DNA of 34,376 bases from an uncultured beta proteobacterium (GTDB taxonomy: Bacteria > Pseudomonadota > Gammaproteobacteria > Burkholderiales > Casimicrobiaceae): NCBI GenBank assembly GCA_903912485.1, contig CAIWHR010000396.1, forward strand, positions 1-34,376, given 5' to 3'. A program made the translations under genes and the position numbers. The first letter of the stretch is position 1; each line of letters opens with the position of its first letter. The notes below the pieces were generated by a model. That model made no database searches. It worked only from the letters and a program-made list of their open reading frames with translations, and was not told where the DNA came from. This document shows, piece after piece, positions 22,823 through 30,769 of the stretch.

Positions 22823-23575
22823 TCAGGTCCACCGGATGAAGTGATGCCGAATCTGCGGCAGCGGCCGGCCGTCCTCGGCAGAGGCGCCGGATCGCGTCTC
22901 GACCGTCTCGAACCGGAGGCTCGACAGGCCGTCGGCGAGATGCCGGTCGGCCGGGCCCGTGGCCTTTTCCTCGAACAGCGCCGCGGTGGCGCGGGCTTCG
23001 TCGGTCAGGCCGCCGTCGGTCCGGAAGCCGCGATGCTCGTGCGGCAGCGGCTGGTAGGTTCCGTCGCGATGGTCGATCGCAAGCCCCGCGCGCAGGCACC
23101 GCCGGTGCAGGTCGGTGTCCTCGAAGCCCCATCCCCAGTAGTCGTTGCTGAATCCGTTCACGCGCTCGAAGTCGGCGCAGTTGAACGCCGTCACCGCACC
23201 GAAAAACTGGTCGTAATTCTCCCGCAGCGCGAGGCCGTACCAGATCAGGCGGGTCGGGCGCCGGACGTACGAGTAGTCGGCCCAGATCGGCAGGTAGTCG
23301 ACGTCGTGGAAGGCGACGTAATCCGCGTCCGGACGCGCCAGCCGGAAGCCGGCGTTGTTGAGCCGCCCGCGGTTGAAGCGCTCGGTGCCGAGCTGCTCGA
23401 CGACGTGAATCGTGTAGCGGAGGTGGCGGTCGAGCTTGTCGCGCCTGAAATAGGCCTCCATGTGCGGCAGGAAGCGCGCGAGATGCGCGGCGCGATCGCG
23501 GTACGGGACGATGATCGCAAGCGACTTGCTGTAGGCGGCCGGCTGGTAGGGCCAGTCGGTGAGCGGGGCATCCAC
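22823..23575 (-). CDS. Glycosyltransferase family 7 (beta-1,4-galactosyltransferase type)
   Basis: A 250-aa protein strikingly like the catalytic core of animal beta-4-galactosyltransferases. It has SLAIIVPYRDRAAHLARFLP, then TERFNRGRLNNAGF, the metal-binding FHDVDYLP, and the acceptor-binding DYWGWGFEDTDLHRR. There is no TM anchor. The start is inferred as GTG 23575, since further upstream the frame runs into the divergent transporter gene. A perfect TATAAT lies 6 nt before this GTG, so the message may be leaderless. Bacterial GT7 proteins occur in capsule or LOS loci; here the partner is an OGT-like enzyme 80 nt downstream. The likely reaction is transfer of Gal or GalNAc in beta-1,4 linkage; the acceptor is unknown. 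Confidence 0.88.
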   Translation of the reverse strand: MDAPLTDWPYQPAAYSKSLAIIVPYRDRAAHLARFLPHMEAYFRRDKLDRHLRYTIHVVEQLGTERFNRGRLNNAGFRLARPDADYVAFHDVDYLPIWADYSYVRRPTRLIWYGLALRENYDQFFGAVTAFNCADFERVNGFSNDYWGWGFEDTDLHRRCLRAGLAIDHRDGTYQPLPHEHRGFRTDGGLTDEARATAALFEEKATGPADRHLADGLSSLRFETVETRSGASAEDGRPLPQIRHHFIRWT

Positions 23576-23581
23576 CGCGCA

Positions 23582-23587
23582 ATTATA
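23582..23587 (-). promoter_or_regulatory. Consensus -10 box of the GT7 gene
   Basis: Minus-strand TATAAT exactly matches the sigma70 -10 consensus, in sequence otherwise almost free of A/T. It lies 6 nt from the inferred GTG start, so transcription would begin at or next to the start codon. No good -35 is seen. Confidence 0.5.
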
Positions 23588-23702
23588 GTCGGCGAACGGG
23601 CAGCGTTCGCCGCCGCCGCCGGCCGCCGCGATGCGCGCGTCGTGATCCCCCGCGCGAATTCGCACAGGACTGCCCGGCAGCGCACTAGAATGGCAGCCTG
23701 TG

Positions 23703-24620
23703 ATGAGTACGCTGCGATCTCCCGGGCACGTCCCGCTCTCCGCGGTGCTTCTGGTCGTCAGCGCGGTCGCCTGTTTCGCGACGTCCGACGCCATCGTCAA
23801 GTTTCTGACGCAGCGCTATCCGGTGCCGCTGCTGGTGTTCACGCGCTTCGGGCTGCAGGCGCTGGCAACGTTCGTCTGGCTCGCGCCGACGTTGCGCTGG
23901 GGCCTGTGGCGGACGCCGCAGCGGGGACTGCAGATACTCCGCGGCACGGTGCTGTTGGGGTCGTCGCTGTGCTTCGTCAACGCGCTGCACTGGCTGCCGC
24001 TGGCCGACGCGACGGCGATCAATTTCACGACGCCGATCCTGGTCGTCCTGCTGTCGGTCGGGCTGCTGAAGGAGCGGATGACGCGATCGCGCTGGGCGTT
24101 CGTCGCCGTCGGCTTCGCGGGCATGCTGCTGATCGTGCGGCCGGGAGCGTCGATCCTGCACGGCGCCGCGCTGCTCGCCCTGGGTTCGGCCGGCTTCTAT
24201 GCGGCCTTCCAGATCCTGACGCGCAAGCTGCGTGCCGCCGATCCCCGCGTGACGCTGTTCTACTCGGGGCTCTGCGGCACCGTGCTGATGACGCTGCTGC
24301 TGCCGTTTCTCGATTACCGCGCGGACATGCCGTGGGCGCATGTCGCGCTGGTGGTGACGTTCGGTGCGGTGGCGACGTTCGGCCATTTCCTGTTCATCCT
24401 CGCGTTCCGTCACGCGCCGGCGTCGGCGCTGACGCCGTTCACGTACGTTCAGCTCATGTGGGCGGTGGTGCTGGGCTGGCTCGTCTATGGATACTTTCCG
24501 GACGGCTACTCACTGACCGGCATCGCGGTCATCGCCGCCAGCGGCCTGCTGCTCGCGTGGCACGAGCGTCGGCGCGGGCAGGGCGCGGTCGCCACCGGCG
24601 AGCCGCCGGCAGTGGACTGA
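23703..24620 (+). CDS. EamA-family (DMT superfamily) transporter
   Basis: A 305-aa inner-membrane protein with ten hydrophobic segments in two EamA repeats (about 10-140 and 150-285). Family landmarks are FATSDAIVKFLTQRYPV, ALHWLPLADATAINFTTPIL, LKERMTRSRWAFVAVGFAGM and FRHAPASALTPFTYVQLMWA. Members export amino acids, nucleobases or other metabolites; this subgroup resembles YdcZ/RhaT-like exporters of unassigned substrate. ATG 23703 is preferred to the GTG three bases earlier. There is no Shine-Dalgarno sequence, and a TAGAAT box lies at 23686-23691, only 11 nt upstream of the ATG. It is divergent from the GT7 gene and followed by the oxidoreductase gene after 57 nt. Confidence 0.92.
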   Translation: MSTLRSPGHVPLSAVLLVVSAVACFATSDAIVKFLTQRYPVPLLVFTRFGLQALATFVWLAPTLRWGLWRTPQRGLQILRGTVLLGSSLCFVNALHWLPLADATAINFTTPILVVLLSVGLLKERMTRSRWAFVAVGFAGMLLIVRPGASILHGAALLALGSAGFYAAFQILTRKLRAADPRVTLFYSGLCGTVLMTLLLPFLDYRADMPWAHVALVVTFGAVATFGHFLFILAFRHAPASALTPFTYVQLMWAVVLGWLVYGYFPDGYSLTGIAVIAASGLLLAWHERRRGQGAVATGEPPAVD

Positions 24621-24677
24621 GCCGCCGCGCTACAATCGGATCGTCATTTCCTTCGCATGCACAAGGGGAACACCGCA

Positions 24678-25604
24678 ATGAACGCAACGGCGGCGAAGCC
24701 GCGCATCGGCTTTATCGGGCTGGGTCTCATGGGACACGGCATCGCGAAGAACCTCGTCGGCAAGGGATTCCCGCTCACGGTGCGCGTGCATCGGAACCGC
24801 CGGCCGCTCGAGGACATCCTCGCTGCCGGGGCTGCCGAAGTCGCGACCAACGCCGACGTGGCGCGGGCGTCGGACATCGTGTTCCTTTGCGTGACCGGCA
24901 CGCCGCAGGTCGAGGCGGTCGTCTACGAAGCGGACGGGTTGCTCGGCGCCGCGCGCGAGGGCCTGATCGTCGTCGACACGTCGACCGCCGAACCCGCGTC
25001 GACGGCGGCGATTCGCGCCGACTTCCGGGTGAAACACGCGGAATTCGTCGACGCGCCGCTGGCGCGCACGCCGAAGGAGGCCGAGGAAGGCCGCCTCAAC
25101 ATCATGGTCGGCGCCGAGGACGCCGTGTTCGAGCGCCTGAAGCCGGTGCTCGGCGCCTTCTGCGAGAACATCATCCACGCCGGCCCGCCCGGGCACGGCC
25201 ACACCATCAAGCTGATCAACAACTTCCTCGCGATGTCGATCGCCACGTCCACCGCCGAGGCGATGGCCACGGCGGCCAAGGCGGGGGTTTCGCTGCCCAA
25301 GCTGCACGAGGTGATCTCGGCCGGCGCCGTCAATTCCGGCATCTTCCAGTTGCTGGTCGGCAGGATGCTCGCCGACGGCGACCTCGCCGGCCTCAAGTTC
25401 ACGCTGGTCAACGCGATGAAGGACCTGCGCTATTACACGCATCTGGCCGAATCGCTGCCGACGTCGGCGCTGCTCGGCGAGGCCGTGCACCAGACGATGG
25501 TGCAGGCGAACCTGCTGGGGTTCGGCGACCGCTACATCGCGTCGCTGCTCGAAGCGCAGGAGAAGCTGGCCGGCGTGAAGATCGTGCCGCGCGGCAATCC
25601 GTAG
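24678..25604 (+). CDS. NAD(P)-dependent oxidoreductase, 3-hydroxyisobutyrate dehydrogenase family
   Basis: A 308-aa beta-hydroxyacid dehydrogenase. The N-terminal Rossmann motif is IGFIGLGLMGHGIAKNLVGK, followed by the VDTSTAEP and FVDAPLARTPKEAEEGRLNI substrate-loop region. The catalytic-lysine helix GHTIKLINNFLAMS is near residue 170, and the rest is the all-helical C-terminal domain. Family substrates include 3-hydroxyisobutyrate, tartronate semialdehyde and D-phenylserine; this one cannot be assigned. Start 24678 follows AAGGGG; the track's ATG at 24657 overlaps that site. A TACAAT box at 24631-24636 may be its own -10. The IMPase-like gene follows after about 20 nt, so the pair is probably co-transcribed. 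Confidence 0.92.
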   Translation: MNATAAKPRIGFIGLGLMGHGIAKNLVGKGFPLTVRVHRNRRPLEDILAAGAAEVATNADVARASDIVFLCVTGTPQVEAVVYEADGLLGAAREGLIVVDTSTAEPASTAAIRADFRVKHAEFVDAPLARTPKEAEEGRLNIMVGAEDAVFERLKPVLGAFCENIIHAGPPGHGHTIKLINNFLAMSIATSTAEAMATAAKAGVSLPKLHEVISAGAVNSGIFQLLVGRMLADGDLAGLKFTLVNAMKDLRYYTHLAESLPTSALLGEAVHQTMVQANLLGFGDRYIASLLEAQEKLAGVKIVPRGNP

Positions 25605-25623
25605 CCGGGTGGCGCGCACGAGC

Positions 25624-26418
25624 ATGACGACACCGCGCAACGCCGAGTTCCTCGACTTCGCCCACGCGCTGGCCGTGGCGGCGGGCCGCGACATCCTGCC
25701 GCACTTTCGCGTCGCGCTCGACATCGAGGACAAGGGCAGCCCGGCCGGCTACGACCCGGTGACGGTCGCCGACCGCGCGGCCGAGACGGTGATCCGCACC
25801 GGGATCGCGCGGGCCTACCCGGGGCACGGTATCCGCGGCGAGGAGCACGGCTGGGAAAGAGGGTCGTCCAACTACACCTGGGTGATCGACCCCATCGACG
25901 GCACCAAGAGCTTCATCCTCGGCCAGCTGCACTGGGCGACGCTGATCGCGCTGAACGACGGGGAACGCGTCGTCGTGGGCGTCGCGCACCAGCCGTACGT
26001 CGGCGAGTCGTTCGTCGCCACCGCCGACGGCACCGCGCAATGGCGTCGCGGCGGCGAGCGGCGGACGCTGCGCACGCGCGGCTGCAGCAGGCTCGGCGAC
26101 GCCATCGTGGCGTGCACGCATCCGTCGATGTTCCGTACGCCGCAGGACCGCGCGGCGTTCGACCGCGTCGCCGACCGCGCGCGCCTGACGCGCTGGGGCG
26201 GCGACTGCTACGCCTACTGCCTGCTGGCGATGGGCCTGATCGACATCGTGGTCGAGGCCTCGCTGCAGGCCTACGACGTGCAGGCGCTGATGCCGATCAT
26301 CGAGTCGGCCGGCGGCGTGATCACGTCGTGGACCGGCGGCGCCTGCGACGAGGGCGGGAGCGTGGTCGCCTGCGGCGATCGCGCGCTGCACGCCGAGGTG
26401 CTCGAGCTCCTCGCGTAG
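25624..26418 (+). CDS. Inositol-monophosphatase-family phosphatase, histidinol-phosphatase-like
   Basis: A 264-aa Mg-dependent phosphatase. Metal and catalytic motifs are present: DPVTVADRAAE, IRGEEHGWE, WVIDPIDGTKSFILG (the signature IDPIDGT) and, near the C-terminus, YDVQALMPIIESAGG. The WGGDCYAYCLLAMG segment is characteristic of the HisN (histidinol-phosphatase) branch rather than SuhB. The reaction would be removal of phosphate from L-histidinol phosphate or a similar monoester. ATG 25624 is preferred over GTG 25609, though neither has a strong ribosome site. The stop TAG is the first part of a REP-like element. It lies about 20 nt after the dehydrogenase gene. Confidence 0.9.
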   Translation: MTTPRNAEFLDFAHALAVAAGRDILPHFRVALDIEDKGSPAGYDPVTVADRAAETVIRTGIARAYPGHGIRGEEHGWERGSSNYTWVIDPIDGTKSFILGQLHWATLIALNDGERVVVGVAHQPYVGESFVATADGTAQWRRGGERRTLRTRGCSRLGDAIVACTHPSMFRTPQDRAAFDRVADRARLTRWGGDCYAYCLLAMGLIDIVVEASLQAYDVQALMPIIESAGGVITSWTGGACDEGGSVVACGDRALHAEVLELLA

Positions 26419-26478
26419 CCCGGGCTGCACCGCCACCACGTCGATCGAAGTCCCAGGCATTTCCCGGGGCAGCCCGGG
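26415..26478. repeat. REP-like palindromic element at the hisN-like stop codon
   Basis: CCCGGGCTGC at 26419-26428 and GCAGCCCGGG at 26469-26478 are perfect 10-bp inverted arms around a 40-bp centre. The element opens with GTAGCCCGGG, the same end as the repeats at 30770-31244, and that GTAG supplies the stop codon of the upstream gene. The rest of the 162-bp gap to birA shows nothing further except a weak TACCAT box near 26547. Confidence 0.7.
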
Positions 26479-26580
26479 CACGCGGTGACGTACGAAATTC
26501 CCGGCAACGCGGCGCAGCGGTTTCCCGTTCGTCGCCCCGCTCGTGTACCATCCGAATGACTTACATCCTCACGTTGATAA

Positions 26581-27585
26581 GTGCTCACTCCGCTCGGAAT
26601 GTCGCTGCTGCGCCAACTGGCCGACGGGAATTTTCTGTCTGGCGAGGAGCTCGCGGCCAACGCGGGCCTCACCCGCGCCCGCGTGTCGCAGGTATTGAAG
26701 GATGCCGAGACCGCAGGCCTCGCGCTGGAGCGGATCAGGGGCCGGGGCTACCGGCTGCTCGAGCCGCCCAATTTTCTCGACCCGGCGGCGTTCAAGGCGC
26801 GCCTCGCCACGCTCGACGCGGAGCGCGGCATCGCCACGCCGGTCACCATCGAGGTCGTCGACGAGATCGACTCGACGTCGTCGGAACTCATGCGCCGGAT
26901 GCCGCGGCGCGACGTTCACGGCGTCGTTCTTGCGGCGGAATGGCAGACCGCGGGACGCGGCCGGCGCGGGCGCACGTGGACCGGGGTTTTCGGCGGCAGC
27001 CTGACGTTCTCGCTTGGCTGGCGATTCGAGCAGGGTGCCGGCTTCCTGGCCGGACTCTCGCTCGCCGTCGGCGTCGGCGTCGCCCGCGCGCTCGAGGCCG
27101 AGGGTTTCGCCAAGGTCGCGCTCAAGTGGCCCAACGACCTCATTCATCGCCATCTGAAGTTCGGCGGCATCCTGATCGAGCTGAACGGCGACGCGCTCGG
27201 CCCCTCGGCCACCGTGATCGGCGTCGGGCTCAACGTCCGCCTGCCCGCCAGCGCCCGGAAGGACATCCCGCAGCCGGTCACCGACCTCGCGACCATCGCC
27301 GGCAAAAAGGCGCCCGCGATCGACCGCAACCGGCTGCTCGCGCGGCTGGTCGCCGAGCTTTCCGACGTGCTCCGGCGCTACGCCAGCGAGGGCTTCCCGC
27401 CGTTTGCCGCCGAATGGCAGCATCGTCACGCGTATCAGGGCAAGGTCGTGCGCCTGCTGCTGCCCGACGGCGCCACGGTCACCGGCAAGGTCGCAGGCGT
27501 CGACGCCAGCGGCGCGCTGGTGCTGGCCGACGGACCGCGCCGCGCGCGCTTCCTCTCCGGCGAGATCTCGCTGCGCAGGGCCTGA
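26581..27585 (+). CDS. birA: Biotin--[acetyl-CoA-carboxylase] ligase / biotin operon repressor BirA
   Basis: A 334-aa bifunctional BirA. Residues 1-62 are an HTH (LLRQLADGNFLSGEELAANA, ARVSQVLKDAETAG), so it may bind DNA as well as biotinylate. The ligase core has VVDEIDSTSSELM, the AMP/biotin loop GRGRRGRTWTG, KWPNDLI and GGILIEL. The C-terminal SH3-like domain includes YQGKVVRLLLPDGATVTGKV. It activates biotin as biotinyl-AMP and attaches it to BCCP of acetyl-CoA carboxylase. Start GTG 26581 gives the usual betaproteobacterial opening (MLTPLGMSLLRQLADG). coaX begins 37 nt downstream and a SPOR gene follows, a standard cluster in Burkholderiales. Confidence 0.96.
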   Translation: MLTPLGMSLLRQLADGNFLSGEELAANAGLTRARVSQVLKDAETAGLALERIRGRGYRLLEPPNFLDPAAFKARLATLDAERGIATPVTIEVVDEIDSTSSELMRRMPRRDVHGVVLAAEWQTAGRGRRGRTWTGVFGGSLTFSLGWRFEQGAGFLAGLSLAVGVGVARALEAEGFAKVALKWPNDLIHRHLKFGGILIELNGDALGPSATVIGVGLNVRLPASARKDIPQPVTDLATIAGKKAPAIDRNRLLARLVAELSDVLRRYASEGFPPFAAEWQHRHAYQGKVVRLLLPDGATVTGKVAGVDASGALVLADGPRRARFLSGEISLRRA

Positions 27586-27622
27586 TGCGAAGGGCCGCGA
27601 GCAGCGCCAAGGCTGCGCAGTC

Positions 27623-28372
27623 ATGAGCCGCACGCTGGTCCTCGACGCCGGCAACAGCCGGACCAAGTGGGGCCTGCACGCGGTGCGCGGCTGGATGTCG
27701 TTCGGGGCGATCCCCAACGGCGAGATCGGAACGCTCGCGCTGCGCGAGTGGCAGAACCTGCCGCGTCCGGACCGCATCGTCGGCGTCAACGTCGCCGGCG
27801 AGGCGGCGCGGATGCGCATCGAAGCGCAGCTCGCCCGCTGGCGTGTCCCGCCGCGGTGGCTGACGGCGACCGCCGCCGCTGCCGGCGTCGTCAACAGCTA
27901 CGCGCAGCCCGCGCAGCTCGGCGCCGACCGGTGGGCCGCGCTGGTGGCGGCACGCAAGCGCGCGCTGGCGATGGAGCTCTTCCCGCCGCCGGTCGTCGTG
28001 GTCAACGCCGGCACGGCGGTCACCGTCGACGCGCTGGATGCCGAAGGCGTGTTCCGCGGCGGCGTCATCCTGCCGGGGCTGCGCCTGATGCTGCAGGCGC
28101 TGGCCGAACACACGGCCGGACTCAAGTCCATGCCGGGCAGCTATCGCGACTTTCCGACCAATACCGGCGACGCGCTGTATTCGGGCGCGGTGCAGGCGAT
28201 CACCGGCGCCATCGGCGAAATGCGGGCGCGGCTCGCCGGCGACGCGAACTCGGTCCGGTGCCTGCTGGCCGGAGGCGCCGCGCAGGACATCGCGCCGCAC
28301 CTCGGCGGCCCGCTCGAGGTCGTCGACAGCCTGGTGCTCGAAGGCGTGTTGGCGCTGGCGGATGCCGGTTGA
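27623..28372 (+). CDS. coaX: Type III pantothenate kinase
   Basis: A 249-aa CoaX. It has the ATP-binding opening TLVLDAGNSRTKWGL, then AQLGADRWAALVAARK, then VVNAGTAVTVDALD and FRGGVILPGLRLMLQAL, all hallmark motifs of the type III (ASKHA-fold) enzyme. It phosphorylates pantothenate, the first step of CoA synthesis. Unlike type I kinases, this class is not feedback-inhibited by CoA. Start ATG 27623 is inside the longer track ORF, whose first 73 codons are a shadow of birA. No other pantothenate kinase is visible in the window. Confidence 0.96.
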   Translation: MSRTLVLDAGNSRTKWGLHAVRGWMSFGAIPNGEIGTLALREWQNLPRPDRIVGVNVAGEAARMRIEAQLARWRVPPRWLTATAAAAGVVNSYAQPAQLGADRWAALVAARKRALAMELFPPPVVVVNAGTAVTVDALDAEGVFRGGVILPGLRLMLQALAEHTAGLKSMPGSYRDFPTNTGDALYSGAVQAITGAIGEMRARLAGDANSVRCLLAGGAAQDIAPHLGGPLEVVDSLVLEGVLALADAG

Positions 28373-28395
28373 CGGCGTGCCCCCCTCGGCCGCTC

Positions 28396-29046
28396 ATGCG
28401 CACCCTATTCCTCCTGCTGCTGCTCGCCAACGTCACGTTCTTCGCCTACACGCGGCTCGACCGCGCCGGCGGCGGCGAAGCGTCGCGCCTGGCCGAGCAG
28501 GTGCAGCCGAACAAGATCCGGCTGCTGACGCCGCAGCAGGTGGCCGCGCTCGGGCCGGCCAAGGTCGCGGCGCTGGCCGACGTCTGCCTGGAGTGGGGAC
28601 CTTTCAACGATGCCGACAGGGCGCGCGCGCTCGCCGAACTGGAATCGTCCGGCCTCGGCCGGCTGCTGACGCAAAAGCGGGTCGAGCAGACCACGACCTT
28701 CTGGGTGTACCTGCCGCGCTCGGCGAACAAGGCCGCGATCGACCGGCGCATTGCGGACCTGAAGGCCGCCGGCGTCAGGGACGTCGCCGTCCTCGACACG
28801 GGCGCGCAGCGTTACACCATTTCGCTCGGCGTCTTTCGCACCGAGGACGCCGCGCGGGCGCGAGTGGCCGATCTCGCCCGCCAGGGCGTCACCGATGCGC
28901 AGGCCGGTCCGCGGCAGCAGACGCTGGTCCAGACGTCGCTCGTCATCCGCGACCCGGAAGCGCAGGTCGTCGCCCGCGTGCGCGCGGCGCAGCCCGCGTA
29001 CCCGGGCACCGACATCGCGATCGGCGCCTGCGACAAGGGCGGCTGA
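28396..29046 (+). CDS. SPOR-domain membrane protein
   Basis: A 216-aa protein with an N-terminal TM helix (MRTLFLLLLLANVTFFAYTR) and a periplasmic part. A CLEWGPFNDADRARALAELE segment precedes a SPOR domain at about 100-180: FWVYLPRSANKAAIDRRIAD, then LGVFRTEDAARARVADL. SPOR domains bind denuded peptidoglycan, often at the septum. It follows coaX by 23 nt, as in many betaproteobacteria, probably in the birA-coaX unit. The 459-aa track ORF starting at 27667 is a shadow extended upstream. Confidence 0.88.
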   Translation: MRTLFLLLLLANVTFFAYTRLDRAGGGEASRLAEQVQPNKIRLLTPQQVAALGPAKVAALADVCLEWGPFNDADRARALAELESSGLGRLLTQKRVEQTTTFWVYLPRSANKAAIDRRIADLKAAGVRDVAVLDTGAQRYTISLGVFRTEDAARARVADLARQGVTDAQAGPRQQTLVQTSLVIRDPEAQVVARVRAAQPAYPGTDIAIGACDKGG

Positions 29047-29055
29047 CGCGCCGGC

Positions 29056-29085
29056 TTGGCGTTTCGCGCAGGCGCGTCGTACCAT
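29056..29085 (+). promoter_or_regulatory. Possible promoter of the TPM gene pair
   Basis: TTGGCG (29056-29061), an 18-bp spacer and TACCAT (29080-29085). A perfect inverted repeat with 10-bp arms and a 2-bp centre (29100-29121, GCGCGCCGTG...) lies in the leader between this promoter and the GTG start, and could be an operator or an mRNA hairpin. Confidence 0.35.
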
Positions 29086-29143
29086 TCCCGTGCACTTGCG
29101 CGCGCCGTGACCACGGCGCGCACGCCGCAACGGGGACCGTCCA

Positions 29144-29794
29144 GTGTTTCTGAACCGGGCCGACATCGAATCCATCGACGCGCGCATCGCGACCATCGAA
29201 GCCGCGACCGGCGTCGAGATCGTCACCGCGGTGATCGGCAAGGCCGACGCCTATCCCGAACTGCCGTGGACCGCCTTCGCGGCGGGCGCGTCGCTCGCCG
29301 CGCTGGGGACCGTCGCCGCCGACGCGCTGCGGCCCGACTGGACGTCGGCGCACGCGGCGCTGGTCGCGGCGGTCACGATCCTGGGTGCCGGCGGCGCCTG
29401 CGCGCTCGCGGCGATCTTCGTGCCGGCGTTCGCGCGGCTGTTCCTGCGCGCGGCGCGCCGCGACGCCGAGGTCCTGCAGTACGCGCGCGCGCTGTTCCTC
29501 GAGCGCGAGCTGTTCCGGACCCGGCGGCGCACCGGCATCCTGCTCCTGGTCAGCCTGTTCGAGCGGCGGATCGAACTCCTGCCCGACGTCGGATTCGGCG
29601 ACCGGATCGAGGCTGCCGACTGGCATCGGGTGGTGGCATCGATGATGCCGGCGCTGGCCGACCGGCGTCCGGCGGCGGCGCTGCTCGAAGGCCTCGACGG
29701 CGTTGCCGACCTCCTCGCGCGCAGCGGCTGCAGCGCCGGCGCCGACGACGTCAACGAGCTTCCCGACCAACCCATCGAGTTGAAGGGCGAATGA
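29144..29794 (+). CDS. TPM-domain membrane protein
   Basis: A 216-aa protein starting at GTG. The N-terminal TPM-like strand-helix (ADIESIDARIATIEAATGVE, IVTAVIGKADAYPELPW) is interrupted by two TM helices (about 45-62 and 70-95). The TPM fold resumes with RRRTGILLLVSLFERRIELL and PDVGFGDRIEAADWHRVV. TPM-domain proteins are linked to photosystem repair and to membrane-stress functions in bacteria; their activity is poorly known. The stop overlaps the next gene's ATG (ATGA), so translation of the two TPM proteins is coupled. Usually a lemA gene accompanies this pair, but none lies between SPOR and TPM here. Confidence 0.83.
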   Translation: MFLNRADIESIDARIATIEAATGVEIVTAVIGKADAYPELPWTAFAAGASLAALGTVAADALRPDWTSAHAALVAAVTILGAGGACALAAIFVPAFARLFLRAARRDAEVLQYARALFLERELFRTRRRTGILLLVSLFERRIELLPDVGFGDRIEAADWHRVVASMMPALADRRPAAALLEGLDGVADLLARSGCSAGADDVNELPDQPIELKGE

Positions 29795-30759
29795 CCGCGA
29801 TCTGTCGCTGGCTGGCGTTGCTGCCGCTGCTCGTCGCCGGCGCATGGTCGGCGCCGCTGCGCGCCGCCGACGTGCCCTACCTCAGCGGCCGCGTCGTCGA
29901 TCACGCCGAGATCCTTTCGCCGGCGACGCGCGAACGGCTCACCGCGGCGCTGAAGGCGCACGAGGACGCGACCGGCGACCAGGTCGCGGTGCTCACCGTT
30001 CCGACGATAGGCGGCGAGGGCATCGAGGCCTACGCGACCCGGGTGTTCGAGAGCTGGAAGCTGGGCCGGAACGGCAAGGACAACGGCGTGCTGGTGGTGG
30101 TCGTGCCGCAGGACCGCAAGATGCGCATCGAGGTCGGCTACGGGCTCGAAGGCACGCTCACCGACGTCGCCAGCAGCCGCATCATCCGCAACGTGATGAC
30201 GCCGCAGTTCAAGGACGGCAACTACGACCGGGGCATCGCCGACGGGGTGCTGGCGGTGATCGCGCAGCTCGAGGGCAAGCCGGGAGTCGCCGACGCGACG
30301 CCCGCGGCAGCCGGCACGGGAAGCGGCGCGACGTCGATCACCATCGACACGCCCGACATGCCGTGGCCGATGCGCATCCTGCTGGGGGCATTCATCTTCG
30401 GGATCATCGGCCTGTTCACGTTCATCGGCATCATGACGCCGGGCGTGGGCTGGTTCCTCTACGTTTTCCTGATCCCGTTCTGGGCGATGTTTCCGCTGAT
30501 GATCATCGGCATGAACGCGACCGTCGCCGTCTTCGTCGTCTACGTCGTCGGCTATCCGATCGCCAAGCTGCTGCTGGCGCGCAGCGCGTGGTACCGGAAG
30601 GCGGCGCAGGATCTCAGGACCAAGGGGCGCGCGACCATCGGCGGCTTCACGATGACGAGTTCGGGCGGGTCGTCCGGGTCTTCGTCGTCGGGCGGCGGCG
30701 GCGGTTTCTCGGGCGGCGGCGGCAGTTCCGGCGGCGGCGGCGCGTCGGGGAGCTGGTGA
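29791..30759 (+). CDS. TPM-domain protein, YgcG-like, with glycine-rich tail
   Basis: A 322-aa protein. The signal peptide (1-26) ends APLRAA. The TPM domain (30-155) shows YLSGRVVDHAEILSPATRER, ATGDQVAVLTVPTIGGEGIE, NGVLVVVVPQDRKMRIEVGY and GLEGTLTDVASSRII. Two or three TM helices follow at about 190-255. The tail is a low-complexity Gly/Ser run, GGGGGFSGGGGSSGGGG type, typical of YgcG proteins. It overlaps the upstream TPM gene by 4 nt. It is probably an inner-membrane protein with a periplasmic TPM domain; the Gly-rich tail is of unknown use. The gene is followed within 10 bp by the repeat arrays. Confidence 0.92.
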   Translation: MTAICRWLALLPLLVAGAWSAPLRAADVPYLSGRVVDHAEILSPATRERLTAALKAHEDATGDQVAVLTVPTIGGEGIEAYATRVFESWKLGRNGKDNGVLVVVVPQDRKMRIEVGYGLEGTLTDVASSRIIRNVMTPQFKDGNYDRGIADGVLAVIAQLEGKPGVADATPAAAGTGSGATSITIDTPDMPWPMRILLGAFIFGIIGLFTFIGIMTPGVGWFLYVFLIPFWAMFPLMIIGMNATVAVFVVYVVGYPIAKLLLARSAWYRKAAQDLRTKGRATIGGFTMTSSGGSSGSSSSGGGGGFSGGGGSSGGGGASGSW

Positions 30760-30769
30760 TTGCAACCTC

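Noticed and set aside
22313-25627. 1104-aa plus-strand ORF
   Set aside because: It runs across OGT, GT7, EamA and dehydrogenase genes in the wrong strand or frame; low-complexity translation.
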